Below, piece after piece: positions 15,675 through 21,379 of a stretch of DNA of 22,769 bases. The translations under genes and the position numbers were made by a program. The stretch spans positions 1-22,769 of the forward strand of contig CAYJVP010000006.1 of assembly GCA_964373615.1 (NCBI GenBank), given 5' to 3'. The notes beneath the pieces were generated by a model, which was not told where the DNA came from, did not search any database, and saw only the letters and a list, made by a program, of their open reading frames with translations. Source of the stretch: CAYJVP01 sp964373615. Its GTDB lineage: Bacteria > Patescibacteriota > Patescibacteriia > UBA9934 > GWF2-40-263. Within the stretch, counting starts at the first letter, position 1, and each line of letters begins with the position of its first letter.

Positions 15675-18322
15675 GAGATGATGCTGCCGAAATTCAAGCG
15701 ACGCCGGCCATCGTGATCCGTGACGTTGCCTACGTGTGGAATGAACGCGTGGACAGCGTTTCGCTTTCCCTCAAACAGGTGCGCGATCGCGTACAAATGG
15801 CGATCAATCTTTTCGCTCTTTCGCTTGGCATCGTGTCCCTTCTCGCGTTTGGCATTCGACAGATGGTGTTTGCGGAGGTCGCCGATCTGTTCACCTCGGC
15901 GTTTTGGCTCACCCCGACGCCGGAGATCGCGCTCGTGTTCTTCGCCCTTTTGTGTCTGCTGTTTATCGCCTACAGGCTCACCGAAGCGACATGGGCTCGT
16001 GTGACGATCCCGTCGCGTGTCTACGGGCAGCCTGTTCCGGACATCACGAGCGCTCCGCCTGGAACAAAACAGGTGAACGTGGCGCGCTTGTTTGAGGCTA
16101 CGGCCATGAACGCGGTTAAGGAAGCGTATCAGCTTGCGGAACGCTTTGAGCACCCCGAGGTGACCGCGTTGCATCTTTTTGTCGGCTGTCTCACGGATGA
16201 GAAAGCGGGGATCGTGTTTGGGAGGCTCGGGGTCCGATTTGATTCCGTGCAGGGCGCGATCGGTCGAAAACTTGGCGAGATGCCGCGCGGCGTGGGCACG
16301 CGCATCGGACAGGATGCGATCGAGCTCTTTCTTTCGGCGTTCATACATGCGTATCGGCAGGGGCGGCGTCAGGTGTCCGCGCTTGAACTTTTCGAAGAGG
16401 CCTATCGGCGTGACGCGTATGTGCGCGAGCTTCTCTATGCCAAAGAAATTGACGAGTCGCGATTTGGCAACGTGGTTCAATGGGTGCGCATCAACGATGA
16501 GCTGCGTGAGCGTTATGAGAGAGGTCGGCGTGCCGCTCTCCACAAACCGGTCGGCGCCATGAACCGCGCCATGACCTCGGTGCCAACGCCCATTCTTGAC
16601 CAGGTGGCCGAGGATTTGACCGCGGACGCGGTGTACGGGCGACTGCCTCTTTTGGTCGGGCGCGACCGGGAGATGGAATCGTTGTTTCGCGTGATCGAAG
16701 GCGGCGGTCAGAGCGTCGTGCTTGTCGGTCCCCCCGGGGTCGGCAAGAACGCGGTGCTTGCGGGGATCGCGGAGCTCATGGTGGAAGAGAATGTTCCCAA
16801 GATTCTTCAGGACAAGCGTTTGGTGGCGCTTTCGATTCCGATGCTTGTATCCGGCGCCGGACCCGCCGAGGCACAGGAGCGGCTCATGGTTGTGTTGTCC
16901 GAGATTGCTCGCGCTCGGAATGTCGTCTTGGCCATTCCAAACGTCGAACAGATGACGGGCCTCTCCTCCGGTGGCGAGGCGAGTGTTGATCTGACCGCCG
17001 TGCTTGCGGAGGCGCTTGAGCGCGGGGTGACGTTTGTGATCGCCACGACCTCTCCGGACGCCTTTGCCTCGGCCGTGGAACCCTCGCGGCTCGGGCGCGT
17101 GTTTCAAAAGGTGGACATGCGCGAGCCGGACGTGAACACGGCGATTCAGATCCTCGAAAGCAAGGTTGCGTCCATGGAAAATCAGCAGGGCGTGATTTTT
17201 TCCTTTGACGCGCTTGAAAAATGCGTGGCCCTCTCGGACCGGTATCTGCACGAAGCGTATCTGCCAGAGAAGGCGATTGAACTTGCCAAGGAGACCGCGC
17301 TCGATGCGCGAAAAAATAAGGGCGTGAACACGCTTGTCACCGGCGAAGATGTCGCGCGCGTGCTTTCGGAGAAGACGAACATTCCGGTCACGAAGGTCGG
17401 GCAGGACGAACGCGACAAGCTGTTGCATCTTGAGGAGCGCATGCACGAGCGAGTGATCGGACAGGGAGAGGCCGTGGGGGCCGTTGCGTCGGCTCTGCGG
17501 CGAGCTCGTGTTGAGTTGCGAAGTCAGAACCGGCCGATTGCGAACTTTCTCTTTTTAGGTCCCACCGGAGTTGGGAAAACGGAACTCGCAAAAACCGTGG
17601 CCGAGGTGTATTTCGGGGACGAAAACGCGATGCTCCGTTTTGACATGTCCGAGTATCAAGACAAAGCGAGCGTGTACCGTTTGCTCGGAGCGCCGGGCGC
17701 GAAAGAGGGGGGACTCTTGACCGAGGCTGTTCGCCGCCAGCCATTTGCCATTGTCCTCCTTGATGAGCTTGAGAAAGCGCATGCGGATATTTTAAACCTC
17801 TTCCTTCAGGTCATGGATGATGGGCGACTGACCGATAGCGCTGGGCGCACGATTGATTTTACGAACACGATCATCGTCGCCACTTCAAACGCGGGTTCGG
17901 ATTACGTTTCTCAGGCCGTCGCTTCGGAAACGCCGCTTGAGGAGATCAAAACGCGACTGCTTGAAGAGGAGCTGCGCGGTATCTACCGTCCGGAGTTTTT
18001 GAACCGCTTCGACGGGGTCATTGTATTCAAACCGCTCACCATGGACGAGGTCACCCAGATTGCCTACCTTCTCGTTTCGGCGAGTGCGGAGCGTCTGGAG
18101 GCCAAAGGGATTCATTTTCGCGCGGAGGATGCCGCGGTTGAAGAGCTTGCGCGAAAGGGGTTTGATCCAAAGTTCGGCGCGCGTCCGTTGCGCCGCGTGA
18201 TTCAGGAGCAGGTCGAAAACGCCATCGCCGAGGCGCTTCTTCAAGGGAGGGCAGGACGGCGCGACACGGTGGTGCTTAAAACGGGCGGCGCCATCGACGT
18301 CGAGAAAGCGCCGGAACTATGA
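15671..18322 (+). CDS. Membrane-anchored ClpC-like AAA+ ATPase, degenerate first domain
   Basis: An 883-residue Clp/Hsp100-type unfoldase. Two membrane helices (about 44-63 and 85-104) precede a Clp N-domain-like repeat region (about 135-275). The first AAA+ domain has Walker A GPPGVGKN (about 354-361), with Asn for Thr/Ser. At the Walker B place it reads VVLAIPNVEQM (about 417-427), so the Asp-Glu pair is absent; this domain probably binds nucleotide poorly and does not hydrolyse it. The second domain is intact: GPTGVGKTE (about 630-638), LLDELEKA (about 696-703), sensor ATSNAGSD and arginine finger PEFLNRFD. The membrane anchor is unusual next to soluble ClpC but fits a membrane-protein quality control role, which is inference. 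GGAGG lies 6 nt before the ATG. No clpP lies nearby. The stop overlaps the next start (ATGA). Confidence 0.88.
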   Translation: MRDDAAEIQATPAIVIRDVAYVWNERVDSVSLSLKQVRDRVQMAINLFALSLGIVSLLAFGIRQMVFAEVADLFTSAFWLTPTPEIALVFFALLCLLFIAYRLTEATWARVTIPSRVYGQPVPDITSAPPGTKQVNVARLFEATAMNAVKEAYQLAERFEHPEVTALHLFVGCLTDEKAGIVFGRLGVRFDSVQGAIGRKLGEMPRGVGTRIGQDAIELFLSAFIHAYRQGRRQVSALELFEEAYRRDAYVRELLYAKEIDESRFGNVVQWVRINDELRERYERGRRAALHKPVGAMNRAMTSVPTPILDQVAEDLTADAVYGRLPLLVGRDREMESLFRVIEGGGQSVVLVGPPGVGKNAVLAGIAELMVEENVPKILQDKRLVALSIPMLVSGAGPAEAQERLMVVLSEIARARNVVLAIPNVEQMTGLSSGGEASVDLTAVLAEALERGVTFVIATTSPDAFASAVEPSRLGRVFQKVDMREPDVNTAIQILESKVASMENQQGVIFSFDALEKCVALSDRYLHEAYLPEKAIELAKETALDARKNKGVNTLVTGEDVARVLSEKTNIPVTKVGQDERDKLLHLEERMHERVIGQGEAVGAVASALRRARVELRSQNRPIANFLFLGPTGVGKTELAKTVAEVYFGDENAMLRFDMSEYQDKASVYRLLGAPGAKEGGLLTEAVRRQPFAIVLLDELEKAHADILNLFLQVMDDGRLTDSAGRTIDFTNTIIVATSNAGSDYVSQAVASETPLEEIKTRLLEEELRGIYRPEFLNRFDGVIVFKPLTMDEVTQIAYLLVSASAERLEAKGIHFRAEDAAVEELARKGFDPKFGARPLRRVIQEQVENAIAEALLQGRAGRRDTVVLKTGGAIDVEKAPEL

Positions 18323-19356
18323 CCGCATTCATCTTGCCCTGGGCGTTCCTCGCTTTCGTCTTCTCGCTTGCCGCGACACGGCTCGTGGCTTGGGTTGCCG
18401 GGCGGTGGGGCATCTTGGACCGTTCGACCGAGACGCGTAAAATTCATGCGAAGCCCACGCCGCTGTTGGGAGGCACGGCGATTTTTCTTTCGATCGCGTT
18501 TTTTGTTTTGTTGCTTGTCCTGCGCACGGACGCCTTGACCGGCGGGGAGATCACCCCCTCTCACTACTTCGGGTTTCTCCTGGGCGGGGTCGTGCTCATG
18601 ATCGGAGGGTATCTGGACGACCGCTACAACCTCCCGCCGCGTTTTGCGTTCATCTCTCCTGTGCTTGCGGCGCTCATCGCGATCCTGTTCGGGATCGAGG
18701 TTGAAAAAATTACGAACCCGTTCGGTGGCGCCATCTTTCTTTTGCCTTGGCAATCGGATGCGCTCGTTTTCGTGTGGCTTATGGTTGTTATGTACACGAC
18801 GAAGTTTCTCGATGGATTGGATGGACTCGCGACCGGCGTGTCGGCGATTGGCGCGCTGATGGTCATGCTGCTTGCGCTGACGACGGCGTACTTCCAGCCG
18901 GACGTGGCGTTGCTTGCGGGGATTTCGCTCGGCGCGCTGCTTGGGTTTCTTTTGTGGAACTTTCATCCCGCCTCGATCTTTTTGGGAGAAGGAGGGAGCA
19001 CGTTTGTCGGATACCTTCTGGGGATTCTTGCGGTCATCTCCGGGGGCAAACTCGCCACCGCTCTTTTGGTCCTTGGCATCCCGCTTCTTGATGTGATCTG
19101 GGTGGTCGCGCGACGTTTGTTGCATGGAGGCGTTCACGCAGCCGCGCGCGGGGACCGCAAACATCTACACCACCGTCTTCTTGATCTTGGATGGTCGCAG
19201 CGCCAGATCGTTCTTGCTTATTATGTTGTCGCGGTGGGCTTTGGCGTCATGACCCTGTTTTTACAAAGTCGGGACAAGCTGATTGCTCTTGGGTTTTTGT
19301 GCGTCATGATGATACTTGCGGCCTTCGTCCTTGTGGCAAGGGATAAGCGAGGGTAA
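18319..19356 (+). CDS. WecA/TagO-like undecaprenyl-phosphate glycosyl-1-phosphate transferase
   Basis: A polytopic 345-residue membrane enzyme of the MraY/WecA family, which attaches a sugar-1-phosphate (commonly GlcNAc-1-P) to undecaprenyl phosphate to start a cell-surface glycan. Motifs include KIHAKPTPLLGG (about 42-53), the DD pair in GGYLDDRYNL (about 95-104), FLDGLDGLATG (about 162-172), FLGEGGST (about 220-227) and the HLHH loop (about 280-283). The HLHH loop and the lack of MraY-specific signatures favour the WecA/TagO branch. At the usual FxGDxGS metal-site motif the Asp is Glu, and the Asn normally before xxDGxDGL is Lys. The start overlaps the Clp-like stop (ATGA), and the DUF192 gene begins 4 nt after its stop. 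Confidence 0.9.
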   Translation: MTAFILPWAFLAFVFSLAATRLVAWVAGRWGILDRSTETRKIHAKPTPLLGGTAIFLSIAFFVLLLVLRTDALTGGEITPSHYFGFLLGGVVLMIGGYLDDRYNLPPRFAFISPVLAALIAILFGIEVEKITNPFGGAIFLLPWQSDALVFVWLMVVMYTTKFLDGLDGLATGVSAIGALMVMLLALTTAYFQPDVALLAGISLGALLGFLLWNFHPASIFLGEGGSTFVGYLLGILAVISGGKLATALLVLGIPLLDVIWVVARRLLHGGVHAAARGDRKHLHHRLLDLGWSQRQIVLAYYVVAVGFGVMTLFLQSRDKLIALGFLCVMMILAAFVLVARDKRG

Positions 19357-19360
19357 AGAT

Positions 19361-19816
19361 ATGAAATGGTTTGCCCTGTTTTCTGTTATCGTCGTTACGA
19401 TTCTTTTTTTCATTGAGACGTTTTTCATCCTACGTGGAACTGTTACATATGTAACAGTTCCGGACGGGACGAAAATTGCGGTCGAAATCGCTGATCGTCC
19501 CGAGGAACGTGAGCGAGGACTATCTGGTCGGGAGTCGCTTGCGGATAACCAGGGGATGCTTTTTGTTTTTGGTGAACCTCAGGAGGTCCGCATCTGGATG
19601 AAGGAGATGAAATTTTCGATTGATATTCTTTGGATGCGGGATGGCGAGGTCGTGTGGATCGTTGAAAATGCCCCGGTGTCGAGCGGGGAAGAGGTTGCTT
19701 CGTATCTTCCGCCGGTTGGAGCCACCCACGTGCTCGAACTTCCGGCGGGGTTTGTGAGCGAGCACGAAATTTTTCCAGGAGATGTTTTAGTGATTCACGG
19801 GCCTGTTCCCGAATGA
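19361..19816 (+). CDS. DUF192 family protein, membrane-anchored
   Basis: A 151-residue protein with an N-terminal membrane anchor or uncleaved signal (about 3-25) and an extracytoplasmic DUF192 domain. The domain shows the family hallmarks ADRPEERERGLSGRESL, GMLFVF, WMKEMKFSIDILW and the C-terminal HVLELPAGF...GD. The biochemical role of DUF192 is not established. GAGGG 7 nt upstream supports the ATG at 19361. It is the last gene of the run beginning with the ABC exporter. Codons for residues just after the membrane segment contain a perfect 26-bp palindrome. No T-tailed terminator follows; instead a branched inverted-repeat structure begins 8 nt after the stop. Confidence 0.9.
   Translation: MKWFALFSVIVVTILFFIETFFILRGTVTYVTVPDGTKIAVEIADRPEERERGLSGRESLADNQGMLFVFGEPQEVRIWMKEMKFSIDILWMRDGEVVWIVENAPVSSGEEVASYLPPVGATHVLELPAGFVSEHEIFPGDVLVIHGPVPE
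19436..19461 (+). repeat. Perfect 26-bp palindrome inside the DUF192 gene
   Basis: GGAACTGTTACAT is followed immediately by its exact reverse complement. The centre resembles a symmetric operator (TGTTACAT/ATGTAACA). It lies in coding sequence, directly after the membrane-anchor codons. Confidence 0.95.
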
Positions 19817-19823
19817 ACTTTTC

Positions 19824-19876
19824 AGGCGAAACTGCCACGGCAGCCTCCGCCTTCCGCCGCAGCGGATCGTTCGCCT
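19824..19876 (+). other. Three-way-junction inverted-repeat structure
   Basis: AGGCGAA (19824-19830) pairs with TTCGCCT (19870-19876). This encloses two hairpins: CTGCC-AC-GGCAG (19832-19843) and TCCGC-CGCA-GCGGA (19853-19866). It lies between DUF192 and the promoter of the ParB-fold gene. It could be a U-tract-free terminator, a processed RNA or a mobile-element end; nothing decides this. Confidence 0.4.
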
Positions 19877-19884
19877 CGCTTCCG

Positions 19885-19913
19885 TTGACGAGATGCCTGA
19901 GTGGTGCTAGAGT
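19885..19913 (+). promoter_or_regulatory. Sigma70-like promoter for the plus-strand ParB-fold gene
   Basis: TTGACG (19885-19890), a 17-bp spacer and TAGAGT (19908-19913) with an upstream TG. The predicted start near 19920 gives a leader of about 24 nt, with GGGAG 6 nt before the ATG. Confidence 0.75.
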
Positions 19914-19943
19914 CCGAGGTCTGTCCTGAACAGGGAGACGGTG

Positions 19944-20264
19944 ATGGAAAAACGAGCGGGCCGGAGCATCAGGTCGCGTCGATTGCGTGAATTCGCTTCC
20001 CGGCGCGAGATCGGGGAGCTCGAAGCCCGTCCCGGGCACCAGTGGTTGCCTCTTGAGCGGATCGCCAGACGTGACGAGAAACGACTCGATGAGCGCAAGG
20101 TGGTCGCCATCGTCGAGCACCTGCGCCGCGGCGGCCTGTGTAAACCCATCGTCGTCGCCCGCATGGACGACCGCTTTTATCGCATCGTCGGGGACGGACG
20201 GCATCGCTACGTCGCCCATCAGCGAGCCGGAATACCCCTCATCTTCTGCCGCTTGGTCAATTAA
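19944..20264 (+). CDS. Small ParB/sulfiredoxin-fold protein (plus-strand partner)
   Basis: This 106-residue protein has a basic N-terminus (EKRAGRSIRSRRLREFASRR). It then matches the N-terminal ParB/Srx superfamily domain: PLERI, a helix, LCKPIVVARMDDRFYRIV, then GDGRHRYVAHQRAGIPLIF. The GDGRHRY segment corresponds to the nucleotide-binding GERRYRA/GxHRxxA box of that fold. No helix-turn-helix or C-terminal dimer domain is present, so it is not a full chromosome-partitioning ParB. A GTG at 19941 precedes the ATG; GGGAG at 6 nt fits the ATG better. It stands alone behind its own promoter and converges with a relative whose stop lies 2 nt away. Codons look richer in G/C-ending forms than its neighbours by eye. 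Confidence 0.75.
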   Translation: MEKRAGRSIRSRRLREFASRREIGELEARPGHQWLPLERIARRDEKRLDERKVVAIVEHLRRGGLCKPIVVARMDDRFYRIVGDGRHRYVAHQRAGIPLIFCRLVN

Positions 20265-20266
20265 CC

Positions 20267-20647
20267 TCAGGCGGCCTCTTTCTTTTCTTCTTGCTCGAGC
20301 CGCGAGTCGTGGATACGGACCGGAACCATGGTCAGGCCAGCCTCACGCGCGCCCAAATAGCGATGCCGGCCGTTTCCCGCCACTCGGTATTTGATCTGAC
20401 CATCCAGGTTAACCGCCACCACATCGATCGGCTCAATGTCTTCCCCGGCTTCAAAAATCGCCCGGTGCTTGTTCACTTTCATCCGGTCGGTTTTCAACAC
20501 CTGGCTTGAGGCAACAACCAGAGCCTCAATGGGCATCCAGAGAACCCGCTCGATCTCTCGATGCTCTTGAAACGTCCTAGGTTGGTGGCGCCCCCGCATC
20601 CTTTCAAACGACGGACCTCCGTCTCCTTCCCCACGATATCGTGGCAT
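20267..20647 (-). CDS. Small ParB/sulfiredoxin-fold protein (minus-strand partner)
   Basis: This 126-residue protein also carries a ParB/Srx-type domain: WMPIEALVVASS, IEPIDVVAVNLDGQIKYRVA, then GNGRHRYLGAREAGLTMVPVRI. The GNGRHRY box matches GDGRHRY of the convergent plus-strand gene, so the two are probably distant paralogues. The N-terminus (MPRYRGEGDGG) is glycine-rich and basic, and the C-terminus ends in a charged EQEEKKEAA tail. The ATG at 20647 has only a weak ribosome binding site; a later ATG at 20599 is possible. Codons 2-6 contain the 14-bp palindrome CCACGATATCGTGG. A candidate extended -10 (TGTTACACT) lies about 30 nt upstream. Function is unknown. Confidence 0.72.
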   Translation of the reverse strand: MPRYRGEGDGGPSFERMRGRHQPRTFQEHREIERVLWMPIEALVVASSQVLKTDRMKVNKHRAIFEAGEDIEPIDVVAVNLDGQIKYRVAGNGRHRYLGAREAGLTMVPVRIHDSRLEQEEKKEAA

Positions 20648-20675
20648 AACTCAGTACAAAAAGGATTATCCGGAA

Positions 20676-20684
20676 AGTGTAACA
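20676..20684 (-). promoter_or_regulatory. Possible extended -10 promoter for the minus-strand ParB-fold gene
   Basis: On the minus strand TGTTACACT fits an extended -10 element. The -35 position reads TGGCCG, a poor match. The leader would be about 25-30 nt. Confidence 0.35.
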
Positions 20685-20724
20685 AAAGACGGTAAAGCCG
20701 GCCAGCGAAGACCCTTAAGACTGA

Positions 20725-20753
20725 TTGACGGCTACTCGTTGTTGTTCTAGGGT
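20725..20753 (+). promoter_or_regulatory. Sigma70-like promoter for the 37-codon gene
   Basis: TTGACG (20725-20730), a 17-bp spacer and TAGGGT (20748-20753). The predicted start near 20760 lies about 17 nt before the ATG at 20777. Confidence 0.65.
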
Positions 20754-20776
20754 GTTCCTCCCAGCTCGGAGATGTC

Positions 20777-20890
20777 ATGTCGGAAATTCCGATGATGGTC
20801 CCCACGACGAGTCGTGAGTCGATCGCGGAGGTTTCCAATTGTTCCACTATCGTTCCGATCGGCACTATAGTGGATCAGGCCCTTGATTGA
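20777..20890 (+). CDS. Putative 37-residue protein
   Basis: This short reading frame is supported by its signals rather than by homology. A TTGACG-N17-TAGGGT promoter lies 24 nt upstream, and GGAG sits 5 nt before the ATG. The product starts MSEIPMMVPTTSRESIAEV and continues with STIVPIGTIVDQALD, containing a small internal repeat (TIV-PIG-TIV). There is no clear membrane helix. The stop codon (20888-20890) overlaps the -35 element of the next promoter. An opposite-strand frame starting with GTG at 20865 is less well supported. The stretch could instead be only the leader of rplU. Confidence 0.45.
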   Translation: MSEIPMMVPTTSRESIAEVSNCSTIVPIGTIVDQALD

Positions 20891-20925
20891 CCGTTTTTTC
20901 GTTTTCCACTACACTATCGGCACTA
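20842..20925 (+). repeat. Duplicated two-part box around the rplU promoter
   Basis: TTCCACTA then ATCGGCACTA occurs twice: 20842-20849 plus 20858-20867 (8-nt gap), and 20904-20911 plus 20916-20925 (4-nt gap). The second copy overlaps the -10 element and start region of the rplU promoter. CCACTAT...ATAGTGG (20844-20873) also forms an inverted repeat. Confidence 0.65.
20887..20915 (+). promoter_or_regulatory. Sigma70-like promoter of rplU
   Basis: TTGACC (20887-20892), a 17-bp spacer with a T-rich run, and TACACT (20910-20915). The predicted start near 20922 gives a leader of about 60 nt. Confidence 0.7.
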
Positions 20926-20983
20926 ACTCATGATCGCTGGCAAGCCCATTCAGTTGGGAAGCCGCGAGCGCAAAAAGGAACGT

Positions 20984-21298
20984 ATGTTCGCCATTGTTCG
21001 AACCGGCGGCAAGCAGTACGAGGTGCGCGAGGGTCAAGAGCTCAGGATCGAAAAAATTGAGCTCGAACCCGGCGCCTCTTTCGACCTCGAGGTGCTGCTT
21101 ACGTCCGACGACGAAGGGAAGGATCTCAAACTTGGCACACCGCTTGTCAGCGGGGCCAAGGTGTCGGCCACGGTGCTTGCGCACGACCGCGCCGACAAGG
21201 TCTCGGTCATCAAGTACAAGCCAAAGGTGCGGTACCGCCGCAACGTCGGTCATCGCCAGCCGTTCACGAAAATTAAGATCGAGAAAATTTCCGCATAG
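20984..21298 (+). CDS. rplU: 50S ribosomal protein L21
   Basis: L21 binds 23S rRNA in the large subunit. The 104-residue product has the family start MFAIVRTGGKQYEVREGQ and the C-terminal signature KYKPKVRYRRNVGHRQPFTKIKIEKI. I chose ATG 20984, with AAGGA 4 nt upstream; an open frame reaches back to 20930 but adds residues foreign to the family. It has its own promoter and terminator. The usual partner rpmA (L27) does not follow. Confidence 0.97.
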   Translation: MFAIVRTGGKQYEVREGQELRIEKIELEPGASFDLEVLLTSDDEGKDLKLGTPLVSGAKVSATVLAHDRADKVSVIKYKPKVRYRRNVGHRQPFTKIKIEKISA

Positions 21299-21303
21299 AG
21301 TGA

Positions 21304-21331
21304 ACCCCGCCGAGAGGCGGTGGTTTCGTTT
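21304..21331 (+). terminator. Rho-independent terminator after rplU
   Basis: ACCCCGCC pairs with GGCGG-t-GGT (one bulged T) around a GAGA tetraloop, followed by TTCGTTT. The short, interrupted T tract makes it moderate in strength. Confidence 0.65.
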
Positions 21332-21340
21332 GTGTAGTCG

Positions 21341-21349
21341 TGTTATACT
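21341..21349 (+). promoter_or_regulatory. Extended -10 promoter for the secreted cysteine-rich protein
   Basis: TGTTATACT is a good extended -10. The -35 position (21321-21326, TGGTTT) is weak and overlaps the rplU terminator. The leader is about 25 nt and contains AAGAGGA...TCCTCTT, which can pair. Confidence 0.6.
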
Positions 21350-21379
21350 AAAGAGGATTTTATTCTTTTTCCTCTTCTT

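Noticed and set aside
15647..17446. 599-codon minus-strand open frame opposite the Clp-like gene
   Set aside because: Composition dominated by Arg and His, no recognisable domain, and opposite a well-supported AAA+ protein.
20631..20644. 14-bp palindrome CCACGATATCGTGG next to the minus-strand ParB-fold start codon
   Set aside because: A palindrome of this size is expected about once by chance in a window this long. Its position is suggestive, but it is not enough for a separate claim.
20494..20865. 123-codon minus-strand frame from GTG 20865
   Set aside because: It overlaps the ParB-fold gene over half its length, lacks a ribosome binding site, and the plus-strand promoter and ribosome binding site for the 37-codon gene explain the region better.
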